A DNA stretch of 38,025 bases from NCBI GenBank assembly GCA_040757065.1, contig JBFLXR010000019.1:1-38025 (forward strand), read 5' to 3'. The notes beneath the pieces were generated by a model that did not search any database, was not told where the DNA came from, and saw only the letters and a program-made list of their open reading frames with translations. Origin of the DNA: JBFLXR01 sp040757065. GTDB taxonomy: Bacteria > Pseudomonadota > Gammaproteobacteria > Burkholderiales > Gallionellaceae. Made by a program: the position numbers and the translations under genes. Shown piece after piece: positions 16,811 to 24,594 of this stretch (the stretch's first letter is position 1; every line of letters starts with the position of its first letter).

Positions 16811-16823
16811 ACCTGTTTTGCTT

Positions 16824-16866
16824 TGTGATTTTTATCACAGACGCCTCCGCCGGGTTGCTTTATTCT
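16824..16866 (+). promoter_or_regulatory. CRP/FNR-type operator and class II promoter of the DUF2892 gene
   Basis: TGTGA (16824-16828), six bases, TCACA (16835-16839) is a perfect CRP-type palindrome centred at 16831.5. A -10-like TATTCT follows at 16861-16866, which predicts a start near 16873. The operator is therefore centred at -41.5, the classical class II activator position, where it replaces the -35 element. The nearest candidate activator is the Crp/Fnr-type protein encoded immediately upstream. Confidence 0.75.
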
Positions 16867-16899
16867 GCCGACTCCTTTAAACCACGCACGGAGAAAAAA

Positions 16900-17091
16900 A
16901 TGGGTATCAATGTTGGCGGAGTAGATCGATTCATTCGCATCGTCGCAGGTCTGGCTTTGATTGCGCTGGCTTTCACCGGCACTATCGGCGCATGGGGTTA
17001 CATCGGCGTCGTTCCTTTGTTCACCGGCATTTTCCGTGTCTGCCCGGCATACTCTCTGTTCGGCCTCAGCACGTGCCCGATGAAAAAATAA
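16900..17091 (+). CDS. DUF2892 (YgaP-like) small membrane protein
   Basis: This 63-residue protein starts with the signature NVGGVDRFIRI and has two hydrophobic segments (VAGLALIALAFTG and YIGVVPLFTGIFR) that should form a helical hairpin in the inner membrane. A C-terminal part follows with two cysteines (VCPAYSLFGLSTCPMKK). This is the DUF2892 fold, found alone or fused to rhodanese domains as in YgaP; its role is not defined, though links to sulfur or low-oxygen metabolism are often suggested. The ATG at 16900 follows GGAG by six bases, and in-frame codons upstream overlap the operator. A strong terminator follows at 17110-17145. Confidence 0.88.
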   Translation: MGINVGGVDRFIRIVAGLALIALAFTGTIGAWGYIGVVPLFTGIFRVCPAYSLFGLSTCPMKK

Positions 17092-17109
17092 ATTTTGCGC
17101 ATTCTCTCT

Positions 17110-17145
17110 GCCCGACCCGACCGCCCTCCGGGTCGGGCCTTTTTT
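17110..17145 (+). terminator. intrinsic terminator between the DUF2892 and DUF3365 genes
   Basis: GCCCGACCCG (17110-17119) pairs with CGGGTCGGGC (17129-17138) around a nine-base loop, followed by C and six T residues (17140-17145). The stem is ten GC-rich pairs. The next start codon is only 17 bases beyond the T tract. Confidence 0.92.
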
Positions 17146-17162
17146 CGATGAAAGGAATCTGC

Positions 17163-17735
17163 ATGAACAAACCATTACTGACCTGTTTGCTCTCCGCACT
17201 GATTGCGGCCCCGGCATGGGCCGATGATATGTCGAAATATCAAGATGAGGCGCGCGCCGTCGCTATGCCTTTTCTGAAGCAGCTGCAAGCCGAGAACCAG
17301 AAAGCAGTTGCCGAAGGCGGGCCGGAATCCGCCATCGGCGTCTGCAAAGACATCGCCCCGAAACTGGCCGGAGATGCTTCCCGCAAAAACGGTATTAAAC
17401 TCACACGCGTTTCCTTGAAAGTGCGCAATCCGTTACTGGGTACGCCCGACACATGGGAACAACGTGCGTTGCACGCATTCGAAACTCGCGCCGCTAACGG
17501 CGAAAAGCCTGAAACGCTGGAATATTCCGAAATCGTCAAGGAACCGGCCGGTCGCTATTTCCGTTACGTTAAAGCCATTGCCCTGCAACCCGGCTGCGTG
17601 GCTTGCCACGGTTCTGCTGAGCAAATTCCCGATAGCGTGAAAGCCAAGCTGGGTGAGGAATATCCGCATGACCGGGCCACAGGCTACGCACCGGGTCGAA
17701 TTCGCGGTGCAGTCAGCATTAAGAGGCCGCTATAA
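17163..17735 (+). CDS. periplasmic DUF3365 (Tll0287-like) haem protein
   Basis: This 190-residue protein has a cleavable signal peptide (LLTCLLSALIAAPAWA, cleavage after residue 20) and one c-type haem-attachment motif, CVACH, at residues 145-149. The body matches the Tll0287-like/DUF3365 domain (SAIGVCKDIAPKLAG, TRVSLKVRNP), a PAS-like haem sensor module found alone or in signalling proteins. Exported and short, it is probably a soluble periplasmic haem protein; redox sensing or electron transfer are both possible. The ATG at 17163 follows AAAGGA. It ends six bases before copA, suggesting cotranscription. Its own promoter is not evident because a terminator lies immediately upstream. Confidence 0.85.
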   Translation: MNKPLLTCLLSALIAAPAWADDMSKYQDEARAVAMPFLKQLQAENQKAVAEGGPESAIGVCKDIAPKLAGDASRKNGIKLTRVSLKVRNPLLGTPDTWEQRALHAFETRAANGEKPETLEYSEIVKEPAGRYFRYVKAIALQPGCVACHGSAEQIPDSVKAKLGEEYPHDRATGYAPGRIRGAVSIKRPL

Positions 17736-17741
17736 TGCAGC

Positions 17742-19916
17742 ATGACTGATTCCAGACAACACGCTGAACTGCAAATTACCGGGATGCATTGCGCATCCTG
17801 TGCGGCGCGTCTGGAAAAAAGTCTGAATAACCAACCCGGGGTCACGGCGGCAGTCAATATCGCTACCGAGAAAGCCAGCATCGAATACGACCCCGGACAA
17901 CAAACCCCTGACGCTTTAATCGAAACCGTCCGCAAAAACGGCTTCGATGCCCATCCGGTTCGCGATTTCGAGGCGGAAAAACGCGATCGCCTCATCCAGC
18001 TTCGGCGGGAGCAACGCCTGTTCTATATCTCCGCCCTGCTCACCTTTCCTTTGCTCGCCGAAATGGCGCTGATGTTGTTCGGTATCCACATCATGCTGCC
18101 ATTGTGGCTGCAATGGTTGTTGGCCACACCCGTGCAATTTTGGGCGGGGAAACGGTTCTATACTGGCTCGTGGAACACCTTGCGCAGCGGCGGAACCAAT
18201 ATGGATGTGTTGGTCGCCCTCGGCACCTCCGCAGCCTATCTTCTCAGCAGTGCCGTCTGGCTGTTGAAGCTCGACCAGCCGGTTTACTTTGAGGCGGGCG
18301 CTAGCGTCATTACGCTGGTTCTGCTCGGCAAATTGCTGGAAGCGCGCGCAAAAGGCAAGGCTTCCGCAGCACTGGAAGCACTCGTCAATCTGCAACCGAA
18401 ATTAGCGCATATCGAACTCAAAGGCGAAGTTCAAGATTTACCTGCCAGCCGCCTGCGCAATGGTGACATCTTTCATGTGCGCCCCGGGGAAAGCGTGCCG
18501 GTAGACGGCGAAATTCTCGAGGGGCAATCAAGTATCGACGAATCCATGCTCACCGGCGAAAGTTTGCCGCAAATCAAGCAGCCGGGGGACAAAATATATG
18601 CAGCCACGGTCAATCAGCAAGGCGTACTGCGCTGTCGCGCACTCTCTGTCGGTAGCCAGACGCAACTGGCGCTGATTATCCGCCTCGTTGAACAGGCGCA
18701 AGGATCAAAAGCGCCTATCCAAAAACTGGCCGACCAGATTTCCGGCATTTTCGTGCCGGTCGTGTTAGGTATCGCACTTCTGACCTTGCTAGGTTGGTGG
18801 GGCTACAGCGGCGACTTATCATTAGCACTGATCAATGCGGTTGCTGTGCTGGTGATTGCCTGCCCTTGCGCGCTGGGCCTCGCTACGCCGACGGCGGTCG
18901 TGGTGTCCACCGGACGCGCAGCGCATGCCGGCATGCTTATTAAAGAGGCCTCGGCGCTCGAACGCGTACAGCAACTAAACACGCTCATCGTCGACAAGAC
19001 CGGAACACTGACCGAAGGTCAGCCAACTATCAGCGAACTACTCCCGGCCAACGGTGTAACGCCAGAAACTTTGCTAAACGTTGCTATCTCGCTCGCGCGC
19101 CATTCGACGCATCCGCTTTCCCGTGCCTTACTCGCGTACTCGTCGAGTGCGCAATTTACCGACCTTCCGATTCAAAATCTGCGAGAACTGCCGGGTAGCG
19201 GTTTAACAGCGGCACTCGGAAGCGAGACTATCCTGCTCGGTTCGACACGTTATCTCACAGCGGAGGGCATCGCCTTGGATACCGAGCAAATTCGCGTTTT
19301 GGAAACGCGCGGTCAATCCGTGATCGGCATCGCGCAAGGCGGTCGACTGCTGGGACTGATTGCATTTGCCGACCAATTGCGCAGCAATAGCCGGCAAGCA
19401 GTAGAAAAACTGCGTCTTCTCGACATACAGGTCGTTATGCTGAGCGGAGATAATCACACCACGGCGGAAGCAATCGCCAAACAAGCCGGCATAACGGAAT
19501 TTCTGGCCGAGGTACGCCCGCAGGACAAAGCCAGTCATATCGAGACCTACAAAAAACATGGACATATTACTGGTATGGCGGGAGACGGCATCAACGATGC
19601 ACCGGCATTGGCTGCAGCCGACGTTAGTTTTGCCATGCGCAGCGGCAGCGATATCGCCATCGAGGCAGCGGACATTACTTTAATGCGCAACGACCTGATG
19701 AGCGTAGTCGATGCCATCGATTTATCGCGCGCCACACTGCGTAAAATCCGACAAAACCTATTCTTCGCCTTTGCTTACAATATTCTAGGCATTCCGCTTG
19801 CAGCGCTGGGCATGCTGAACCCCGTCATCGCGGGCGCAGCTATGGCGCTGAGTTCGGTATCGGTAGTAAGCAACGCCCTGCTCTTGCGCCGCTGGAATCC
19901 GGCCAATACGCACTAA
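17742..19916 (+). CDS. copA: P1B-type copper-translocating ATPase
   Basis: This heavy-metal-exporting P-type ATPase has 724 residues. It has one N-terminal metal-binding domain with GMHCASC (C17, C20), transmembrane helices, the actuator motif TGES (271-274), the intramembrane CPC (374-376) that marks copper/silver specificity, the phosphorylation motif DKTGT (D418), an SxxHP-type HP motif (STHPLS) and GDGINDAPA. It probably exports Cu(I) from the cytoplasm. No CueR-type operator is obvious, and the gene follows the haem protein by six bases. The TAA stop overlaps the stop of the convergent RNA methylase gene by four bases (19913-19916). Confidence 0.94.
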   Translation: MTDSRQHAELQITGMHCASCAARLEKSLNNQPGVTAAVNIATEKASIEYDPGQQTPDALIETVRKNGFDAHPVRDFEAEKRDRLIQLRREQRLFYISALLTFPLLAEMALMLFGIHIMLPLWLQWLLATPVQFWAGKRFYTGSWNTLRSGGTNMDVLVALGTSAAYLLSSAVWLLKLDQPVYFEAGASVITLVLLGKLLEARAKGKASAALEALVNLQPKLAHIELKGEVQDLPASRLRNGDIFHVRPGESVPVDGEILEGQSSIDESMLTGESLPQIKQPGDKIYAATVNQQGVLRCRALSVGSQTQLALIIRLVEQAQGSKAPIQKLADQISGIFVPVVLGIALLTLLGWWGYSGDLSLALINAVAVLVIACPCALGLATPTAVVVSTGRAAHAGMLIKEASALERVQQLNTLIVDKTGTLTEGQPTISELLPANGVTPETLLNVAISLARHSTHPLSRALLAYSSSAQFTDLPIQNLRELPGSGLTAALGSETILLGSTRYLTAEGIALDTEQIRVLETRGQSVIGIAQGGRLLGLIAFADQLRSNSRQAVEKLRLLDIQVVMLSGDNHTTAEAIAKQAGITEFLAEVRPQDKASHIETYKKHGHITGMAGDGINDAPALAAADVSFAMRSGSDIAIEAADITLMRNDLMSVVDAIDLSRATLRKIRQNLFFAFAYNILGIPLAALGMLNPVIAGAAMALSSVSVVSNALLLRRWNPANTH

Positions 19917-20689
19917 GTCAAATTCTGCCGCACTGCCTCAAACAAGCAAATCGCGGCAGCGGCGGCCGCATTTAGCGATTCGACCTGTCCCGGCATCGGA
20001 ATGCGTACCGGCTTGGCTTGTGCCTGCAAGGCGTCAGACAACCCTGCTCCCTCGTTGCCGACGGCAAAGGCAATCGGCATGTGCAAATCACATCGGTAGA
20101 GGTTGGCCTCAGACTGCAATGCAGCTGCATACAATGTTCCCGGCAAGGCCGCCGCAACCGCCATTAGATCGGCATGCTCATGTATGCTCAGCACGAAATG
20201 TCCGCCCATCGCGGCACGCAACACCTTTGGAGACCAAGCATCGGCACACCCCTTGGAGAGGAATACCGCATCACATCCCGCCGCTGCCGCCGAGCGCAAC
20301 ATCGAGCCGAGATTACCCGGATCCTGAATTTCTTCCAGCAGTAGCGCAAAACGGCTATGTGCAGCAGCACTCTTGGGAGACGGAATTGCGCAGAGCGACA
20401 AGATACCCGTTACGGTTTTCAATTCGCTAAGTTCGGCAAACAAGGCTTCCCCCATACAAACGACGGGCGTATCGGGCAGACGTTGCAAAAGCGCAGCCAC
20501 TTCGGCATCGCGCAAACCGGCTTCCGTCACCATGACTTGATCAGGTACGGCACCGCACTGTAGCGCGGCATCCAGCAAATGCGTACCGTCGAGCAAAGTC
20601 AGGCCGAGCTTACGGCGTTGACGAGCCGACTCGGTCAACTTCAGCCATTCCTTGAATTGTGCATTTTCGCGAGATGAAATCAGTTTCAA
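19913..20689 (-). CDS. TrmH/SpoU-family RNA 2'-O-methyltransferase
   Basis: This is a SPOUT-class RNA methyltransferase of 258 residues with the three SpoU motifs: QDPGNLGSMLRSAAAAG (motif 1), FAVGNEGAGLS (motif 2) and IPMPGQVESLNAAAAAA (motif 3), which form the SAM-binding trefoil knot. The N-terminal 100 residues resemble the substrate-binding domain of the RlmB/TsnR type. The target nucleotide, in 23S rRNA or tRNA, cannot be assigned from sequence alone. Its start overlaps the scpB stop as ATGA (20686-20689). Confidence 0.88.
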   Translation of the reverse strand: MKLISSRENAQFKEWLKLTESARQRRKLGLTLLDGTHLLDAALQCGAVPDQVMVTEAGLRDAEVAALLQRLPDTPVVCMGEALFAELSELKTVTGILSLCAIPSPKSAAAHSRFALLLEEIQDPGNLGSMLRSAAAAGCDAVFLSKGCADAWSPKVLRAAMGGHFVLSIHEHADLMAVAAALPGTLYAAALQSEANLYRCDLHMPIAFAVGNEGAGLSDALQAQAKPVRIPMPGQVESLNAAAAAAICLFEAVRQNLT

Positions 20690-21300
20690 GCTGCGGCCTC
20701 ATCCGGCAATAACGAACCCTGCGCCAGCAGACCGCTCATTTCTTCCAGTGCGGGCAACTCCTGCAACGATCGGAGGTTGAAATCATCGAGCATCTGCTTC
20801 GTTGTCGCCAGTAATTCCGGCCGACCCGGTACATCGCGCGTACCGATGACTTCGACCCAACCGCGCGCTTCCAGTGTTTTAAGTATCTGAGAAGAAACCG
20901 TTACGCCGCGAATTTCTTCAATATCGCCGCGCGTAACGGGTTGGCGATATGCGATGATCGCCAGAGTTTCCATAACTGCTCGCGAATAACGAGGGGGCTT
21001 TTCGTTGCTCAAGCGATCTAAATGCGGCTGTAACTCAGGCCGCACCCGAAACCGCCATCCGCTCGCAACTCGATTCAGCTCTACCCCGCTATCGGCATAG
21101 CGGTCAGACAACTCTTCCAGCAACCGCTCCAGCCAGCGGTTTTCCAGCGGAATTTCGGTGAGTTTTTTAAGATCGGATAACGACAGCGGCTCCTCTGCGG
21201 TCAGCAATGCAGCCTCGACCACCTTGCGGAACTGCTCGGCATTCAGGGCCGATATTCCAGAATCAGTCTGCTGAGTCATTTCCACGGCTGGATCGGACAT
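20686..21300 (-). CDS. scpB: segregation and condensation protein B
   Basis: ScpB is the kleisin-interacting winged-helix subunit that, with ScpA and SMC, forms the bacterial condensin used in chromosome segregation. The protein has 204 residues with two winged-helix domains. VVEAALLTAEEPLSLSDLKK starts the first, and the most conserved stretch is ETLAIIAYRQPVTRGDIEEI followed by RGVTVS and VPGRPELLATT. I chose the ATG at 21300, which has GGGGAAG upstream and overlaps the 3' end of scpA by 38 bases. The frame remains open further upstream, but that part lies within scpA and has no similarity. Confidence 0.93.
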   Translation of the reverse strand: MSDPAVEMTQQTDSGISALNAEQFRKVVEAALLTAEEPLSLSDLKKLTEIPLENRWLERLLEELSDRYADSGVELNRVASGWRFRVRPELQPHLDRLSNEKPPRYSRAVMETLAIIAYRQPVTRGDIEEIRGVTVSSQILKTLEARGWVEVIGTRDVPGRPELLATTKQMLDDFNLRSLQELPALEEMSGLLAQGSLLPDEAAA

Positions 21301-22081
21301 AAATCTTCCCCAAGGTTTCGGTTTGCGTAATTTCCACGAGATTTTCTTTGGCAAGTTCCAGAATCGCAATAAACGTTACCACCAAGTGCGGTACGCTCCC
21401 CTCAATCTCGAACAGGTTTTCGAACGGTTCGAATTCTCCGTGCCGCAACATGCGCAATACACGCGTCATTTGTTCACGCACCGACAATTCTTCCCGCCGG
21501 ACTTTATGGTGCGCATTCAATTTGGCGCGCGCCAATAGCCCCAACCATGCCTGACGCAAGTCCTCAACACCGACTTCCGGCAAACGGGTTTCCGCCGTTC
21601 GCTCGATCAGTACCTGCACTAGCTCGAAATCGCGCCCGGCCTGCGGCAGTTCATTCAGTCGCTGCGCGGCCAGCTTCATTTGTTCGTATTCGAGCAAGCG
21701 CCGCATCAACTCTGCGCGCGGATCTTCTGCCTCCTCTTCGCTTGCCTTTGAGGGGCGCGGCAACAGCATACGCGATTTGATTTCAATCAGCACGGCCGCC
21801 ATCAGCAAGTACTCTGCCGCCAGTTCGAGACGATGCTGCTTCATCATCTCGATATAAGCCATATACTGCCGGGTAAGCTGTGCCATCGGAATATCGAGCA
21901 CATCCAGATTGTGCTTACGAATCAGATACAGCAACAGATCAAGCGGCCCCTGGAATGACTCCAGCACAACTTCCAGCGCATCCGGCGGGATATATAAATC
22001 CTGAGGAATTTCCAGCAGCGGTTCGCCATGTATGCGCGCAACCGGCTCGGCAGGATCGAGCAGCAGCGCGTTTTGCGTCAT
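21263..22081 (-). CDS. scpA: segregation and condensation protein A (kleisin)
   Basis: ScpA is the kleisin that bridges SMC heads. The protein has 272 residues. The family hallmark FQGPLDLLLYLIRKHNLDVL lies near residues 44-63, followed by LAAEYLLMAAVLIEIKSRMLLP, the helix that contacts the SMC neck. The C-terminal winged helix (VVTFIAILELAKENLVEI) contacts the SMC cap. The start follows AGGA, nine bases after trpS. SMC itself is not in the window. Confidence 0.94.
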   Translation of the reverse strand: MTQNALLLDPAEPVARIHGEPLLEIPQDLYIPPDALEVVLESFQGPLDLLLYLIRKHNLDVLDIPMAQLTRQYMAYIEMMKQHRLELAAEYLLMAAVLIEIKSRMLLPRPSKASEEEAEDPRAELMRRLLEYEQMKLAAQRLNELPQAGRDFELVQVLIERTAETRLPEVGVEDLRQAWLGLLARAKLNAHHKVRREELSVREQMTRVLRMLRHGEFEPFENLFEIEGSVPHLVVTFIAILELAKENLVEITQTETLGKIYVRSSRGNDSAD

Positions 22082-22090
22082 CGCTGCATC

Positions 22091-23293
22091 CTAGCTGTAG
22101 CTCAGACCCATGGCTTCGCGCACATCGCGCATCGTTTCCGATGCCAGCTTACGAGCCTTTTCGCAGCCGTCGGCAATGATGTTCCGTACCAGTGTTGGGT
22201 CATCCATGTACATTTGCGCACGCTCGCGCATCGGACGCTGCTCTTCCAGCACGGCCTGAATAACCGGCTGCTTACATTCGATACAGCCGATACCGGCACT
22301 GGTACAGCCTTGTTGCACCCATTGCTTGGTTTCTTCCTTAGAATAAACTTGGTGCAATTGCCAGACCGGACAGCGAGACGGATCGCCCGGATCGGTGCGG
22401 CGCACACGCGCCGGATCGGTCGGCATAGTGCGAATCTTCTTGCTGACGCTTTCCTCGTCTTCGCGCAGACTAATCGTGTTGTTATAGGATTTGGACATCT
22501 TCTGCCCATCCAGCCCCGGCATCTTAGAGGCTGCAGTCAGCATGGCCTGCGGTTCAGACAAGATCATTTTGCTGCTGCCTTCCAGATAGCCGAACAAGCG
22601 CTCCCGGTCGCCTAAGCTCAGGTTTTGCTGCTCATCCAGCAACGCTTTGGCGGCTTCCAGCGCTTCGTCGTCGCCCTGCTCCTGAAAACGCGTGCGCAAC
22701 TCGCTGTACAGCTTGGCTTTTTTACTGCCCAGCTTCTTGATAGCCGATTCAGCCTTTTCTTCGAAATCCGGTTCGCGACCGTAAATATGGTTAAACCGCC
22801 GTGCAATTTCACGCGTGAATTCGATGTGCGGCACCTGATCTTCCCCGACCGGCACATGGGTCGCACGATAAATCAGAATATCTGCACTCTGCAGCAGCGG
22901 ATAGCCGAGAAAGCCGTAAGTACTCAGGTCTTTTTCGGAGAGTTTTTCCTGTTGATCCTTATAGGTCGGCACGCGCTCCAGCCAGCCGAGCGGCGTAATC
23001 ATGGACAGCAGCAAGTGCAATTCTGCATGCTCCGGCACCTTGGACTGAATAAACAAGGTCGCCTGCGCCGGGTCGACCCCCGCAGCCAGCCAGTCTATTA
23101 CCATATCCCATGTGCTTTGCTCGATCACCTTGGGATTGTCGTAATGGGTCGTCAGCGCATGCCAATCGGCCACAAAAAACAGGCACTCGTATTCGTGCTG
23201 CATCTGTACCCAGTTTTTCAGCACGCCGTGGTAATGCCCCAAATGCAGGCTCCCTGTCGGACGCATCCCCGACAATACGCGATCAGCAAACAT
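22091..23293 (-). CDS. trpS: tryptophanyl-tRNA synthetase with a four-cysteine insert
   Basis: This class I synthetase charges tRNA-Trp. The protein has 400 residues, longer than the 334 of E. coli. The HIGH-type motif is SLHLGHYHG (residues 15-23) and KMSKS is at 265-269. A charged insert lies at about 165-235. In the C-terminal helical domain, cysteines 308, 330, 337 and 340 give the spacing C-x21-C-x6-C-x2-C. This is close to the [4Fe-4S] motif described for Thermotoga maritima TrpRS (C-x22-C-x6-C-x2-C), where the cluster sits near the anticodon-binding region. Whether a cluster is bound here is inference. The Shine-Dalgarno is weak (AAGAAA). Confidence 0.95.
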   Translation of the reverse strand: MFADRVLSGMRPTGSLHLGHYHGVLKNWVQMQHEYECLFFVADWHALTTHYDNPKVIEQSTWDMVIDWLAAGVDPAQATLFIQSKVPEHAELHLLLSMITPLGWLERVPTYKDQQEKLSEKDLSTYGFLGYPLLQSADILIYRATHVPVGEDQVPHIEFTREIARRFNHIYGREPDFEEKAESAIKKLGSKKAKLYSELRTRFQEQGDDEALEAAKALLDEQQNLSLGDRERLFGYLEGSSKMILSEPQAMLTAASKMPGLDGQKMSKSYNNTISLREDEESVSKKIRTMPTDPARVRRTDPGDPSRCPVWQLHQVYSKEETKQWVQQGCTSAGIGCIECKQPVIQAVLEEQRPMRERAQMYMDDPTLVRNIIADGCEKARKLASETMRDVREAMGLSYS

Positions 23294-23303
23294 AATTTCT
23301 TTT

Positions 23304-23951
23304 TTATAACCCGATAATCAAGTGAATCAATTTTATCAAAGCAATGGCCGGATAGGTCAGGATTAAACCGAGCATGGAAGTTAGCGCTAATGCAATCAGG
23401 ATAAACATGCCATATGGCTCGACCTTGGAAAGCAGGTAGGCTTGCTTGTGCGGCAACAGGCTGATCGCAATCCGCCCGCCGTCCAGCGGCGGCAAAGGCA
23501 GCAGATTAAGAACAGCCAATATCACGTTAATTTTAATACCGAATTCAGCCATTCCCATCATGGGCTCAGCAAAATAATGATCGGGAAACGTCCACGCCAG
23601 CTTAGCGAGTAGCGCCCAACCGAACGCCATCAAAATATTGGATGCCGGTCCGGCCAGCGCTACCCACAACATATCCTGCTTCGGTTTGCGCAACGCCCCG
23701 AAGTTGACGGGAACAGGCTTGGCCCAACCGAATAAGATTCCGCCCAGAAACAAAGTCGCCAACGGCAGCAACACCGTGCCGACCGGATCGATATGCTTCA
23801 GCGGATTCAGCGTAATGCGGCCCGCCGCGTAGGCCGTCATGTCGCCGAAATGGCGCGCCACATAGCCGTGAGCTGCCTCGTGCAGCGTAATTGCGAATAA
23901 AACCGGGATGGCCGCCAGTGTAACGGTTTGAATCAATTGTTCGATGGACAC
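23304..23951 (-). CDS. site-2-protease-family (M50) membrane metalloprotease
   Basis: This 215-residue integral membrane protein has the zinc motif HEAAH (residues 24-28) in the first transmembrane helix and the second metal-ligand region NLLPLPPLDGG. It has five to six hydrophobic segments, the short SpoIVFB-like version without PDZ or CBS domains. It should cleave substrates within the membrane; the substrate is unknown. The start codon is GTG (23951-23949) with GAGGAG upstream, which itself lies in the last codons of the preceding yciO-like gene, two bases away. Linkage of this protease to trpS and scpA-scpB is common in betaproteobacteria. Confidence 0.9.
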   Translation of the reverse strand: MSIEQLIQTVTLAAIPVLFAITLHEAAHGYVARHFGDMTAYAAGRITLNPLKHIDPVGTVLLPLATLFLGGILFGWAKPVPVNFGALRKPKQDMLWVALAGPASNILMAFGWALLAKLAWTFPDHYFAEPMMGMAEFGIKINVILAVLNLLPLPPLDGGRIAISLLPHKQAYLLSKVEPYGMFILIALALTSMLGLILTYPAIALIKLIHLIIGL

Positions 23952-23953
23952 AC

Positions 23954-24583
23954 TTACTCCTCAATGCCGAAAGGGGCGGGATCACCCTTGCCCCGGCGCA
24001 GCAATTCCGGGGCGCCGTTCGATAAATCAATCACCGTCGTCGAATCCATTCCGCTTGCACCACCGTCGATAATCAGATCAACCTGCCGCTCCAGACGATC
24101 CCGGATATCCTCCGGGTCGTTCAGTGCTTCTTCCTCGCCCGGCATAATCAGCGTCGAACTCAGCAAGGGTTCGCCCAACTCTTCCAGTAACGCCAGTGCG
24201 ACCGGATGGTCTGGAATACGCATACCGATTGTGCTGCGCTTGGGGTGCCACAAACGGCGCGGCACTTCCTTGGTCGCTTCCAGAATGAAGGTGTAACTGC
24301 CCGGCGTGTTGTTTTTCAGTAAACGATATTGGCTGTTATCCACGCGGGCAAAGCGCGCCAGTTCGGACAAATCGCGGCACACCAGCGTCATGTGGTGCTT
24401 ATCGTCCACGCCGCGTATCTGACGAATGCGACTCACCGCATCCTTATCATCGAGATGACACCCCAAGGCGTAGCAGGAATCCGTCGGATAGACCACTACC
24501 GCCCCCTTGCGCACCATCTCCGCTGCTTGCTTAATTAGGCGCGGCTGAGGATTATCGGGATGAATAACAAAAAATTGTGACAT
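23954..24583 (-). CDS. YciO/Sua5/YrdC-family protein
   Basis: This 209-residue protein has the Sua5/YciO/YrdC fold with the nucleotide-binding segments GAVVVYPTDSCYALGC, IRQIRGVDDKHHMTLVC, PGSYTFILEAT and STIGMRIPDHP. YrdC and Sua5 make threonylcarbamoyl-AMP for tRNA t6A. YciO is a paralogue whose activity is weaker and whose exact role is unsettled. The sequence looks closer to YciO in length and in the KHHM motif. I chose the ATG at 24583, with GGAG six bases upstream. It is followed by the M50 gene and preceded by the PHP gene, 11 bases away. Confidence 0.88.
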   Translation of the reverse strand: MSQFFVIHPDNPQPRLIKQAAEMVRKGAVVVYPTDSCYALGCHLDDKDAVSRIRQIRGVDDKHHMTLVCRDLSELARFARVDNSQYRLLKNNTPGSYTFILEATKEVPRRLWHPKRSTIGMRIPDHPVALALLEELGEPLLSSTLIMPGEEEALNDPEDIRDRLERQVDLIIDGGASGMDSTTVIDLSNGAPELLRRGKGDPAPFGIEE

Positions 24584-24594
24584 GAAAACTCCAT

